Positions 52,277-60,772 of a stretch of 64,000 bases of DNA are shown here, piece after piece (within the stretch, counting starts at the first letter, position 1; each line of letters opens with the position of its first letter). Below the pieces are notes generated by a model. That model was not told the DNA's origin and did not search any database. It worked only from the letters and a program-made list of their open reading frames with translations. This DNA is from Paeniglutamicibacter kerguelensis (GTDB lineage: Bacteria; Actinomycetota; Actinomycetes; Actinomycetales; Micrococcaceae), in assembly GCF_017876535.1 (NCBI RefSeq), contig NZ_JAGIOF010000001.1, positions 2,914,001 through 2,978,000 of the forward strand. The letters run 5' to 3'. Made by a program: the position numbers and the translations under genes.

Positions 52277-53584
52277 ATGAACAGCAGTCAGAACCAGACC
52301 GCCGTAGCCCGGCCAACCACGGGCGCTCCGGCACCCCGCAAGCAGTCAATGGCCCGCGGCATCGCCGCTGCCACGATCGGCAATGCCCTTGAGTGGTACG
52401 ACATGTCAATCTATGCCCTGTTGGCGATCTACATCGGCCACAATTTCTTCCCCTCGGACAACCCCGCCATCGAGGTCATCCAGGCCTTCGCGGTCTTTGG
52501 GGTGTCTTATCTAATCCGCCCACTGGGCGGCTTGATCCTCGGCTCCTATGCCGATCGCCGGGGGATGAAAAAGGGCCTGATGCTCACCATCCGGCTGATG
52601 GTCCTGGGCACTGCGGTGATAGCGTTCATGCCCGGCTATGACACCATCGGTATCCTGGCTCCGATAGGCCTGATCCTGGGGCGGCTTATCCAAGGATTTT
52701 CGGCAGGCGGTGAATTCGGGGCGGCAACTTCCTATCTCATCGCGCAGGGCCAGGGACGACGCGGCTTCCTCGGCAGTTTCCAATTCGCAAGCCAGGGCTT
52801 GGGCGCATTAATGGCAGCCATCACCGTGGTCATCCTGACTACGGTATTCAGTGAAGAGGACATGAACGCCTGGGCTTGGAGGATCCCTTTCATCATCGGG
52901 CTGTTGGTTGGCCCGGCGGGCTGGATGATCCGCCGCTTCGTGGACGAGGCACCCCTGGCCAAGGTCGCCCCGGAGGAAAAGCACACACCTATCCGAGATG
53001 TGTTCGTCTCGCAAAAGGTCGGCGTGCTCATGGCAGGAGGCGCATTGGCGATCTCCACCGCATTAAACTTTGTTATCCAGTACATGCCGACATTCGGCAT
53101 CAAACAGCTGGGAATCAGCCCGTCGATCTCCTTCACGTCGTTGATCTTGACCGGACTCATCCTGACCTTCTTCACCCCGGTAGTCGGACACCTCTCGGAC
53201 AAGTTCGGACGGATCCGAATCATGGTTCCCGCTGCCATTGCCATCGCCGTGCTGACCATCCCGCTGTTCATGTGGCTCATTGCCGGACGCACCTTCCTGG
53301 TGCTGGCGCTCGTAATGATCATTCTGGGCTTGATGAAGTCCGTCTATTTCGGCGCCCTGCCTTCGGTCATGGCAGATATCTTCCCATCCAAGACCCGTGC
53401 CACGGGGTTGTCGTTCAGCTACAACGCGGCAGTCGCAGTGTTCGGCGGATTCACACCCATGATCTGCGCCTACCTGATTGAGGTCACAGGCCAGCCCATG
53501 GCACCGAGCTACTATCTGGCAGTTCTCGCGGGCGTCAGCATCGTAGCCCTGGCCTCGGCCGTGAAATACCGCGGCGTGCGCTGA
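52277..53584 (+). CDS. MFS transporter, metabolite:H+ symporter (MHS) type
   Basis: A 435-residue carrier with about 12 helices. The MHS subfamily markers are ATIGNALEWYDMSIYALLAIYIGHNFFP near 34-61, RPLGGLILGSYADRRGMKKGL near 84-104, and IPSS-like RLIQGFSAGGEFGAATSYLI near 139-158. Such symporters take up carboxylates, betaines or amino-acid-type compounds with protons. It is cotranscribed with the M20 peptidase and probably induced by the LysR protein. Confidence 0.92.
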   Translation: MNSSQNQTAVARPTTGAPAPRKQSMARGIAAATIGNALEWYDMSIYALLAIYIGHNFFPSDNPAIEVIQAFAVFGVSYLIRPLGGLILGSYADRRGMKKGLMLTIRLMVLGTAVIAFMPGYDTIGILAPIGLILGRLIQGFSAGGEFGAATSYLIAQGQGRRGFLGSFQFASQGLGALMAAITVVILTTVFSEEDMNAWAWRIPFIIGLLVGPAGWMIRRFVDEAPLAKVAPEEKHTPIRDVFVSQKVGVLMAGGALAISTALNFVIQYMPTFGIKQLGISPSISFTSLILTGLILTFFTPVVGHLSDKFGRIRIMVPAAIAIAVLTIPLFMWLIAGRTFLVLALVMIILGLMKSVYFGALPSVMADIFPSKTRATGLSFSYNAAVAVFGGFTPMICAYLIEVTGQPMAPSYYLAVLAGVSIVALASAVKYRGVR

Positions 53585-53634
53585 GCCAACGCGGCTGACC
53601 GGCAAAACCGATCACGATTCCAAGCAACCCAATA

Positions 53635-53685
53635 GCACGAAGCCAAGGTCGGGGATATTCAATGCGGATATCCCCGGCCTTGGCT
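53635..53685. repeat. Intergenic palindromic repeat, copy 2
   Basis: The segment 53635-53661 matches 40354-40380 at 25 of 27 bases. Its inverted partner is 53666-53685 (GGATATCCCCGGCCTTGGCT), with a few mismatches. It lies about 50 bases after the MFS stop and 55 before the DoxX stop, so between converging genes, as a terminator would. Confidence 0.7.
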
Positions 53686-53739
53686 GTTGCTTGCCGAAGT
53701 TCCCGGCTTACGCTGCCGATATCGCCCCCAAATCCGATC

Positions 53740-54147
53740 TCAGCGTTCCCGCGCCGTGGCCAGCCGGTTAAGGGCCAGCGCACCCACAAGCAGTCCGAAG
53801 TCGCGCAGTGCAACGTCGAAGTAATTGGGGATCATCAGCAGGTTGACGATGATGCCGAGCAGCCAGAGCGCGACGACCAGCGAGCCGATCTTCGGGCGAA
53901 GCGCCACGAGGATTCCCGCTGCGATTTCGACGATTCCCACGCCGTACATGAAGACCTGCGGGGAAACGGGGATGATGTCGGTGGCAATGGGCGCCAGGTA
54001 GTTCGTCCAGTCGGTGAGCAAGTTGGTGAACTTGTCGAGCCCGAAAACGATCGGCGCAACGGTGAAGATCGTGCGCAAAAGCATGAACGCCTGGTGATTG
54101 AGCTTGGTGCTCTCGGCGGTGGCGGCGCTCGCTGTATTCGTAGCCAT
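53740..54147 (-). CDS. DoxX family membrane protein
   Basis: A 135-residue protein with about four helices; family marks are FMLLRTIFTVAPIVFGLDKFTNLLTDW, FMYGVGIVEIAAGILVALRPKIG and LLGIIVNLLMI. DoxX-type proteins are associated with thiosulfate or redox processes, but most have no defined task. It diverges from an ArsR/SufR-like gene across a short region with duplicated dyads, so it is a likely target of that regulator. Confidence 0.87.
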   Translation of the reverse strand: MATNTASAATAESTKLNHQAFMLLRTIFTVAPIVFGLDKFTNLLTDWTNYLAPIATDIIPVSPQVFMYGVGIVEIAAGILVALRPKIGSLVVALWLLGIIVNLLMIPNYFDVALRDFGLLVGALALNRLATARER

Positions 54148-54161
54148 GATCCTTGCCTTCC

Positions 54162-54228
54162 TTCTAAAGTGGAGATGTTTTATTTTAGAATCGTCGGGAT
54201 CTCTAAGTCAACATTTTCTTGTTTTAGA
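54162..54228. promoter_or_regulatory. Two copies of a TCTAAA-N15-TTTAGA dyad between DoxX and regulator
   Basis: Dyad 1: TTCTAAA (54162-54168) and TTTAGAA (54184-54190), 15-base spacer. Dyad 2: TCTAAG (54202-54207) and TTTAGA (54223-54228), again 15 bases apart. The copies are offset by 39 bases, one near each divergent start. They look like operators of the regulator at 54243. Confidence 0.6.
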
Positions 54229-54242
54229 TTTACACTGGTTCC

Positions 54243-54920
54243 ATGAGGTTGCTTCCAAAGGGTCAAGAACTCAATGCCCTATCGGCACTGGCCGATCCGG
54301 TCCGTGGTGCCGTCTACGAATTTGTGCGCACCAGGGAAGTCGCCGTTGGGCGCGACGAAACCGCGACGGCGCTGGGGTTGCCCCGCAATGCCGTCGCCTT
54401 TCAACTCGACCGGCTCGCCGATGAAGGACTTCTTTCCGTGGAGTTCCGCCGCCTCAGCGGCAAGGGCGGCCCCGGTTCGGGACGGCCCTCAAAGCTATAT
54501 TCACCACGGCATGTCGAGATTTCCGCGAGCGTTCCGCATCGCGAGTACGGCTTGGCTGCAGATTTGATGGCCAAGGCCATCGAGCTTGCGAGCGCCGAGG
54601 ATCGTCCAGTTGCGCAGGTTCTGGCCGAGGTCGCGCGTGAAGCAGGTAAAGAAATCGGTGCCAACGCCCCGTCGCTTGCCCAGGCCCTGACCGACCACGG
54701 GTACCGTCCCGAGGAACGCGAAAATGGATCGCTCGGGCTCCTGGACTGCCCCTTCCACCAGCTCTCCACGAGTTACCGGGAAACCGTATGCTCCATGAAC
54801 CTGGAGCTGCTCAGTGCCGTCGTCGACGGGACAAAGGCCCCCTACCGCGCCTGCTTTGAAGCACCGACCCGGGACGGGCATTGCTGCGTTCGCTTGGATC
54901 CGGAGATCCCCGCCGGATAG
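54243..54920 (+). CDS. ArsR/SufR-like winged-helix regulator with C-terminal cysteines
   Basis: A 225-residue protein. HTH: ALADPVRGAVYEFVRTREVAVGRDETATALGLPRNAVAFQLDRLADEGLLSVEFRR (residues 15-70). The C-terminal half has cysteines at LLDCPFHQL, RETVCSMNL, YRACFEA and DGHCCVRL, similar in pattern to SufR-type iron-sulfur or metal sensors. No good ribosome site is seen before ATG 54243; a TAGATT -10 box close upstream suggests a short or leaderless 5' end. It should respond to redox or metal and control DoxX. Confidence 0.85.
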   Translation: MRLLPKGQELNALSALADPVRGAVYEFVRTREVAVGRDETATALGLPRNAVAFQLDRLADEGLLSVEFRRLSGKGGPGSGRPSKLYSPRHVEISASVPHREYGLAADLMAKAIELASAEDRPVAQVLAEVAREAGKEIGANAPSLAQALTDHGYRPEERENGSLGLLDCPFHQLSTSYRETVCSMNLELLSAVVDGTKAPYRACFEAPTRDGHCCVRLDPEIPAG

Positions 54921-55048
54921 GCCTGCGCAGCACCGAGAGGAGGCCCTCCGGGCAAAGGCGAGCGGGCACGTGGACAGGACGGTGCGACACGAGAGGAGCG
55001 TGCGAACAGGTCCTAGCCTGCCAATCCGGGCCGTGGTAGGAATGACCC

Positions 55049-55525
55049 ATGAACCCCCTAGGGCGAGTATCGACCGCATCGGCGGCATTGTTCCTACTGG
55101 CCATGACAACCGCTTGCGTTCCGGAAGCGAAAGCGGAACTTTCCCCAACGGAACAAGCCGCTTTGGATGCCGGCGTATCCGACTACGCGAATCTCCTGTC
55201 CGCGACGCTCGAGGGCAGGGAATACCCGGCGAACACCAGTGACAAGAGGATCGCCGAAGAGTCCTTCGGTTACATGCGAAGCACCTATCGCAATGCCGGG
55301 ATGAAAATTGCCGATTCGGAGGTCGTGGTCATCGTTAGGGACGCGAGCATGCAAAACGGCCAGATTGTCGCGAACGTTGTAGTGGCGACCACCATGTTCA
55401 CCAAGGAAACCGGCGCCAAGGCAACCGAGGAGTCCGGGTTCACCGACCCGCATGAGCTGACCTTCCATCCCAACGACAGCGGCTACGCGCTGGTTTCGGA
55501 TGTGCTTGCGGCGCCGCCCGACTGA
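55049..55525 (+). CDS. Hypothetical lipoprotein
   Basis: A 158-residue exported protein with signal peptide ending LAMTTAC near residue 23, a plausible lipobox. The mature part is a single domain with no family I know (ADSEVVVIVRDASMQNGQIVANVVVATTM). It is 128 bases after the ArsR-like gene and 175 before the acyl-CoA dehydrogenase gene. An ATG at 55049 follows TAGGAATG, a weak site. Confidence 0.6.
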   Translation: MNPLGRVSTASAALFLLAMTTACVPEAKAELSPTEQAALDAGVSDYANLLSATLEGREYPANTSDKRIAEESFGYMRSTYRNAGMKIADSEVVVIVRDASMQNGQIVANVVVATTMFTKETGAKATEESGFTDPHELTFHPNDSGYALVSDVLAAPPD

Positions 55526-55700
55526 AACCGGACGCCCGCCCGCGGCGATGACAAACGACGGCCACCGCCACGCCGCCTCCGGCACCGCTCAAGTCACGTC
55601 CCCTATCGGCAACAAGACTCCGCGGCTAGGCTGGCCAGTATCCGTCCGGGTCCGCACAACCCACCGTGGCTGGCCCTTCGTATACGACAGAGGATTCGCC

Positions 55701-57650
55701 ATGAGCATTGATGATCGCCCCTCCACTGAACGCATCGATGAAAAAACAGCCCGGCAGGTTGCCGAAGATGCCCGCGAACAGGTTTGGGAGCGCCCCAGCT
55801 TTGCCAAGGGCCTCTACATGGGCGACTTCAACTGGGCACTGGTCCACCCGCACCCGCGACCCGATGCCGAAGTCGCGGCCCGCGGCGCGGCCTTCCTGAA
55901 GGAGCTGCGGGCGGCGCTGGAAGGTTTCGATGCGGCAGTCATCGAGCGCGAGGCCCGCATTCCCGATGCCTACATCCGGACGTTGCGGGAAATCGGCGCC
56001 TTCGGCATGAAGATTCCGCTGAAGTACGGCGGCCTGGGGTTGAGCCTGTTGGACTATGGCCGGTCCCTGATGCTGGTGGGCACCGTGAGCCCGAGCATGG
56101 GCGCATTGTTGTCCGCCCACCAATCCATCGGCGTGCCGGAACCCGTGAAGATGTTCGGCTCCGAGGAACAAAAACAGGCCTTCCTCCCCCGCTGCGCCGC
56201 CGGTGCGATCTCGGCGTTCCTGCTCACCGAAAACGACGTCGGGTCGGACCCCGCCCGGCTGGGAACCACCGCGACGCTGTCGGAAGACGGCAAGAGCTAC
56301 AGCATCAACGGCTCCAAGCTCTGGACCACCAACGGAGTCGTGGCGGAACTGCTGGTGGTCATGGCCACGGTGCCCGGCCACCGGTTGCCGGACGGATCCA
56401 TGGCCCGCGGCGGCATCAGCGCCTTTGTGGTGGAGGCGGACTCCCCCGGCATCACGGTCGAGAACCGCAACGCATTCATGGGCCTGAAAGGCATTGAAAA
56501 CGGGGTGACCCGCTTCCGCGACGTGGTCGTCCCCGTCGAAAACCGTCTGGGCAAGGAGGGCGCCGGACTGAAGATCGCGCTCAGCACGCTGAACACCGGG
56601 CGCCTCTCGATCCCCGCCATGTGCGCGGGGGCCGGAAAGTGGTCGCTGAAGATCGCCCGCGAGTGGTCAAACGCCCGCGTCCAGTGGGGCAAGCCGGTGG
56701 GCGAGCACGAGGCTGTGGGCAAGAAGATCGCCTACATCGCTGCCAGCACCTTTGCCTTGGAGTCCGTCTTCGAGCTCTCTGCCGGCCTCGCGGATGCGGG
56801 CATGAAGGACGTGCGCATCGAGGCCGCGCTGGCCAAGCTCTTCTCCTCGGAGGTGTCCTGCAAGATCGCCGACGAGCTGGTGCAAATCCGCGGCGGCCGC
56901 GGCTATGAGACAGCCGCCTCCCTTCGTGCCCGCGGGGAACGCGCGGTCCCGGTCGAGCAGTTGCTGCGCGACCTGCGGATCAACCGCATCTTCGAGGGAT
57001 CCACCGAAATCATGCACCTGATCATTGCCCGCGAGGCCGTCGACGCGCACCTGAAGGCCGCCGGGGACCTGGCCAGCAAAGACGCGGACCTGCAGGCCAA
57101 GGCGAAGGCGGCACTGGGCGCCTCCGGCTTCTACGCCAAGTGGCTGCCCACGCTGGCCGTGGGCTCGGGCCTGCTACCCAATTCCTACGCGGACCACGGA
57201 CGTCTGGCCCCCTACCTGCGGTTCATCGAACGTTCCTCGCGACGGCTGGCCAGGCACACCTTTGCCGGCATGGCCACCTGGCAGGCCGGCATGGAATCGC
57301 ACCAGGCCTTCCTGGGCAGGGTCGTCGACCTCGGTGCCGAGCTCTTTGCCATGGCGGCGTGCATCTCGCGTGTCGAGCTCATGCGCGCCACGGATCCCGG
57401 CCACGCAGACTCGGCCGAGCTGCTTGCCCTCGCCTTCTGCGAACAATCCGAGCATCGCTGCGAGGCCCTGTTCAAGGAACTCTGGGCCAACAGCGACAAG
57501 ACCGACCGTAAGCTGACCAAGAAGGTGCTCGCCGGGGATTTCGAGTGGCTCGAATCCGGCATCATCGACACCTCGGAGGGCACCGGAGAATGGATTGCCG
57601 GGTGGACGGATATGCCGGGTCCGGACGTGCGCAGGCCCTACGCGGAATGA
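55701..57650 (+). CDS. Long-chain type acyl-CoA dehydrogenase
   Basis: A 649-residue FAD enzyme, longer than the usual 380-400 residues; the extra 200-odd residues at the C-terminus place it with very-long-chain or FadE5-like enzymes. Markers: LLTENDVGSDPARLGTTAT near 172-190, KGIENGVTRFRDVVVP near 262-277, and RINRIFEGSTEIMHLIIAREAV near 425-446. ATG 55701 has AGAGGA 6-7 bases upstream; an upstream open frame is not coding. A decayed copy of its last 45 codons lies at 60637-60772. Confidence 0.9.
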   Translation: MSIDDRPSTERIDEKTARQVAEDAREQVWERPSFAKGLYMGDFNWALVHPHPRPDAEVAARGAAFLKELRAALEGFDAAVIEREARIPDAYIRTLREIGAFGMKIPLKYGGLGLSLLDYGRSLMLVGTVSPSMGALLSAHQSIGVPEPVKMFGSEEQKQAFLPRCAAGAISAFLLTENDVGSDPARLGTTATLSEDGKSYSINGSKLWTTNGVVAELLVVMATVPGHRLPDGSMARGGISAFVVEADSPGITVENRNAFMGLKGIENGVTRFRDVVVPVENRLGKEGAGLKIALSTLNTGRLSIPAMCAGAGKWSLKIAREWSNARVQWGKPVGEHEAVGKKIAYIAASTFALESVFELSAGLADAGMKDVRIEAALAKLFSSEVSCKIADELVQIRGGRGYETAASLRARGERAVPVEQLLRDLRINRIFEGSTEIMHLIIAREAVDAHLKAAGDLASKDADLQAKAKAALGASGFYAKWLPTLAVGSGLLPNSYADHGRLAPYLRFIERSSRRLARHTFAGMATWQAGMESHQAFLGRVVDLGAELFAMAACISRVELMRATDPGHADSAELLALAFCEQSEHRCEALFKELWANSDKTDRKLTKKVLAGDFEWLESGIIDTSEGTGEWIAGWTDMPGPDVRRPYAE

Positions 57651-57866
57651 GCACATCCGGCTTGTGAACGGCAGCAAGGCAAACACCTGAATCGCTGGCT
57701 GAATTCCGCATGATTTAGGATTGGACGCCCGATGACGCCTTCGGTGTCGCAATATCTGCGAACCGATCCTTTTGATGGTCCATGCCAAAACGCCAACCGC
57801 GTTTCGAGAGGCAAATAGGTTTGATGATCCGACGGCATGCAGGCTAAAAGCATTCACCGGCCTGCA

Positions 57867-57883
57867 TTCGACGGCATGTAGAA
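57867..57883. promoter_or_regulatory. Dyad, probable operator of copper locus 2
   Basis: TTCGACG-GCA-TGTAGAA: the right arm is identical to the arm of the dyad at 26064-26080, the left arm matches 5 of 7, and the 3-base spacer is the same. It lies 59-75 bases before the first gene, as does the other dyad (64-80). Confidence 0.5.
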
Positions 57884-57941
57884 CGTTTATGATGATCAAG
57901 AAAATACCAAAGGCCACCGGCGCTGGGCGACAGGAGGGGAC

Positions 57942-58568
57942 ATGACATCACGTGGTTCCCGCGTTGCCCGCGGCTGGATCGGCGCACTTTTTGCCACGGG
58001 CACTGCAGCCGTTTCCCATGTGCTCGGCGGAGGCGCAGCGCCCCACCCACTGCTTGTCATACTCTCGTTGGCAGTATCCGGGTCGATCTGTTGTACGTTG
58101 GCCGGCCGCCTATTGTCACTCACACGGATGGCCCTCGGCGTACTGGCCAGCCAGGCGTTCTTCCATATGGTTTTTGGGATCGGCAATGCGCCCGCTCGGA
58201 CTTCGGCTTCGCCACTGATTACGGATATGCACCATGCCCACGCCGGGATGGCAGCAACTCCGCCTATCACCTTCACAATCCCGGTTGCAGAACTCTCCGG
58301 CCACGGAGTACAGATGTGGTTTGGCCACGCAGTGGCCGCCATCTTGACGGTTCTATTTCTCCGATACGGAGAAGTGAGTGCCGTCCGGCTCGTGGAAGCC
58401 TTCCGGCTAAAAATCACTCTGGTTTTGAGGCTCGTTCATGTTTGGGCACCGGCCCCGAGACGCCTGAAGGCGAGCGCGACAACCAAACTGTTTCCCCTTT
58501 CTAATTTGGGCCTTCCCCTGCCTGTCATGAGGCACAGGGGCCCTCCCGCACACGCAAGCGTGTCCTAG
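57942..58568 (+). CDS. Membrane protein of unknown function, first gene of copper locus 2
   Basis: A 208-residue protein with about four helices (VARGWIGALFATGTAAVSHVLGG, LLVILSLAVSGSICCTLAG, LGVLASQAFFHMVFGIG, MWFGHAVAAILTVLFL) and clustered histidines (MHHAHAGM, ELSGHGVQMWFGH). It is the paralogue of 25371-26000, sharing the RGWIGAL start, the QxFFHMVFG-type segment and RHRGPP at the end. GGAGG lies 4 bases before ATG. A short gene-free region separates it from the YcnI-like gene. Confidence 0.78.
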   Translation: MTSRGSRVARGWIGALFATGTAAVSHVLGGGAAPHPLLVILSLAVSGSICCTLAGRLLSLTRMALGVLASQAFFHMVFGIGNAPARTSASPLITDMHHAHAGMAATPPITFTIPVAELSGHGVQMWFGHAVAAILTVLFLRYGEVSAVRLVEAFRLKITLVLRLVHVWAPAPRRLKASATTKLFPLSNLGLPLPVMRHRGPPAHASVS

Positions 58569-59087
58569 GCATCGCTCCGACGGCACCACTTTCTTTGCTG
58601 TGCCCTGCCTTCGATTGTCCTGAGTCATCCTGCTCATCCGCGATACCAGCGGTGCCGCGACGGCACTTTGACCTACGCCGGAGAAAGCCGTGGAAGAAGC
58701 TCTCATGCGGATTCCCGTCTCCTCAATCCAAGTGATTTTTGCGCTCATCTCGTGGTTGTTGCCAGGATATGTGCTCCGGAAACGGGTCGTGGATGTGCAT
58801 TGCCGAGAGTGTTTCCCGGGTCCGGGAAAACCGGTTCGTTGGGCGGGCACCACCCGGAAGCCCGGTGCGCTTTGCCGTTCCCGGTTGCGCCCCGGCATTC
58901 CGTCTGAGCGTCCCCCTTGAATGGACAACGCCGACGGCTACTGCCGTAGCTGCACCCTTTGAGTGGATCGTTCTCTAGTTGGCTCACAGGTGACGCCGGA
59001 TACGCATTCGAAGCAACCCCCTTCTTTTCCATACTTCTCATCTGGTTTCGCGCCGTCTGGCGGAAACCATCCTTGAAAGGCACCATC
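58569..59087. other. Stretch of about 520 bases without a clear gene
   Basis: A 77-codon frame from GTG 58690 begins with RIPVSSIQVIFALISWLLPG, which looks membrane-like, but the rest is arginine/proline-rich and unlike neighbouring genes, so I leave it unassigned. The promoter of the YcnI-CopC pair must be here. No repeat or RNA feature was noticed. Confidence 0.4.
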
Positions 59088-59822
59088 ATGAAAACCACCA
59101 CCCGACGCACCATTAAGGCCATCGCTTCCGGCGCCCTCGCCACTGCTCTGCTCGCCGTTGGAGCTTCCGCCGCATCCGCCCACGTACACGTCACCCCGGA
59201 CAACCCAACTGCAAACGGCTACGCGCATTTGGCGTTCACCGTGCCCAACGAGTCGCCAACGGCGAAGACAAACAAACTGGAGGTCAAGTTGCCCACCGAT
59301 GCACCTTTCACCTACGTTGCGGTGCAACCTGTTGCAGGATGGAACGCCAAGGTGGTCACGACCACGCTGCCTAAGCCCGTCACGGTCTCCGGCACAACTG
59401 TCACCAAGGCCGCGACTTCCGTGGTCTGGACAGCTGATGCGGCACACGCCATTGGCCAAAATGAGTACCAAACCTTCTCCCTGTCGGTTGGCAAGCTCCC
59501 CGTTGCGGGAACCACCCTCACGCTGCCGGCGGCACAGACCTACACCGACGGCACCGTGGTGAGCTGGGACCAGCCTGCAGTCGAAGGACAGCCGGAACCG
59601 GAACACCCGGCTCCATCCTTCGTCACCACCGCCGAGGATGACACGGCCACGGGCCACCACACAATGGATGCGCTGGCCCCCGTGGCAACATCAAATACCC
59701 AAGCCCCCGTCAGCGGTTCCGCTGTCTGGGGAATCGTGCTTGGCGCGACAGGGCTGCTCTTGGGCGGCATTGCACTGGGCCTGGTTTTGTCCGGGCGACG
59801 CAATACCAACACAGGAAAGTAA
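59088..59822 (+). CDS. YcnI family (DUF1775) copper-related exported protein
   Basis: A 244-residue protein. The signal peptide ends ASAASAHVHVTPD; the mature chain thus begins with His-Val-His, and YcnI proteins bind copper through this N-terminal histidine and a conserved Trp (here in VAGWNAKV, near residue 85). A DUF1775 fold follows to residue 170, then a Pro/Glu/Thr linker and one C-terminal helix (AVWGIVLGATGLLLGGIALGLVL). ATG 59088 has AAAGG 8 bases upstream. Confidence 0.9.
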   Translation: MKTTTRRTIKAIASGALATALLAVGASAASAHVHVTPDNPTANGYAHLAFTVPNESPTAKTNKLEVKLPTDAPFTYVAVQPVAGWNAKVVTTTLPKPVTVSGTTVTKAATSVVWTADAAHAIGQNEYQTFSLSVGKLPVAGTTLTLPAAQTYTDGTVVSWDQPAVEGQPEPEHPAPSFVTTAEDDTATGHHTMDALAPVATSNTQAPVSGSAVWGIVLGATGLLLGGIALGLVLSGRRNTNTGK

Positions 59823-59930
59823 CAGGCAAAACTGCCTGCACGTCCGGGCGCGGGATCATCGACATGGCCGACCCCGCGCCCGGCATCTCCATTCGTTGCC
59901 CCCAATCCATTCTTGAAGGGATATTCCCCC

Positions 59931-60557
59931 ATGGATTCGTTCTCATTGACCCGCTGTTTGTTCCGTCAGACGGCTCTGGTTCTATTGGCATTCCTGTCGC
60001 TGACCGTCGTCATTTTCCCCGCAACGGCAGCACAGGCCCACGATGTACTGGTGGGCACCAACCCGGAGGACGGGGCAACCTTATCCACTGCTCCATCGAC
60101 CATTGGCCTGACCTTCAGCAACACTCCGATTGCGCTCGGTGCCGAAATCCTCGTCTTTGACGGCAACGGAACCAATTGGGCCGACGGACCTGTTTCCATC
60201 GTGGACAACCAGGTTTCACAGGCCATCCGAGCGGGGGCACCTGCCGGAAAATTCACCGTCCAATGGCGGATCGTTTCCTCGGATTCACACCCCATCGAAG
60301 GAACCTTCAGCTTCACCTCCCAGGGACCCGAACCGGATTCCAGTCAACCCGCCCCGGTGCCGACATCGCCCCCGGCGCCAGCCGCACAGCCAGCGACGCA
60401 ATCCGCGACGCATCCGACCGCCACGACGGATTACAACATCCCATGGGGCGGGCTAGCAGCCGGAATTGGAGTCGTCGTGGTTGTCATTGTGGGTATTGCC
60501 GCCAGCAAGCGCCGGCGCAGCCGACTCAAGGCGGATGATGAGACCCCGGGGAACTAA
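59931..60557 (+). CDS. copC: CopC domain protein, second copy
   Basis: A 208-residue exported protein. The signal peptide ends ATAAQAHDVLVGTNPEDGA, leaving histidine at the mature N-terminus for Cu(II). The CopC fold (TIGLTFSNTPIALGAEILVFDGNG, WRIVSSDSHPIEGTFSFTS) is followed by a Pro/Ala linker and a C-terminal helix with a basic tail (KRRRSRLK). ATG 59931 has AAGGG upstream. It follows the YcnI-like gene by about 110 bases and is a paralogue of 24697-25308. Confidence 0.9.
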   Translation: MDSFSLTRCLFRQTALVLLAFLSLTVVIFPATAAQAHDVLVGTNPEDGATLSTAPSTIGLTFSNTPIALGAEILVFDGNGTNWADGPVSIVDNQVSQAIRAGAPAGKFTVQWRIVSSDSHPIEGTFSFTSQGPEPDSSQPAPVPTSPPAPAAQPATQSATHPTATTDYNIPWGGLAAGIGVVVVVIVGIAASKRRRSRLKADDETPGN

Positions 60558-60636
60558 TCCCCCCGGCGAGCATCGACGCACGCAGGAATACGACGGTTTG
60601 TGAAAGGCCGGTGCTCCAAGTCTCCGGGGGCGTCTG

Positions 60637-60772
60637 CGGAAGCTGGCCAAGACGCTGCTCTCCGGGGACTTCGAGTGGCTCGGATCCCGGATCTTCGGCA
60701 CCGGAGGGCACCGGCGCATGGATTGCCGTGTGGCCGACCGCGCCAGGGAGAAAGTATGCAGAACCTACGCGG
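60637..60772 (+). pseudogene. Decayed copy of the 3' end of an acyl-CoA dehydrogenase gene
   Basis: The reading RKLAKTLLSGDFEWLGS matches RKLTKKVLAGDFEWLES in the gene at 55701-57650. Further on, GAGGGCACCGG, ATGGATTGCCG-GTGG and ACCTACGCGG recur in order but in shifted frames. It overlaps the 3' end of the PucR gene by a few bases. It is the tail of a lost paralogue or of a partial duplication. Confidence 0.6.

Noticed and set aside
58690..58920. Open frame of 77 codons with a membrane-like start
   Set aside because: Only the first 25 residues look protein-like; the rest is arginine/proline-rich. No second helix, no homology I can name.
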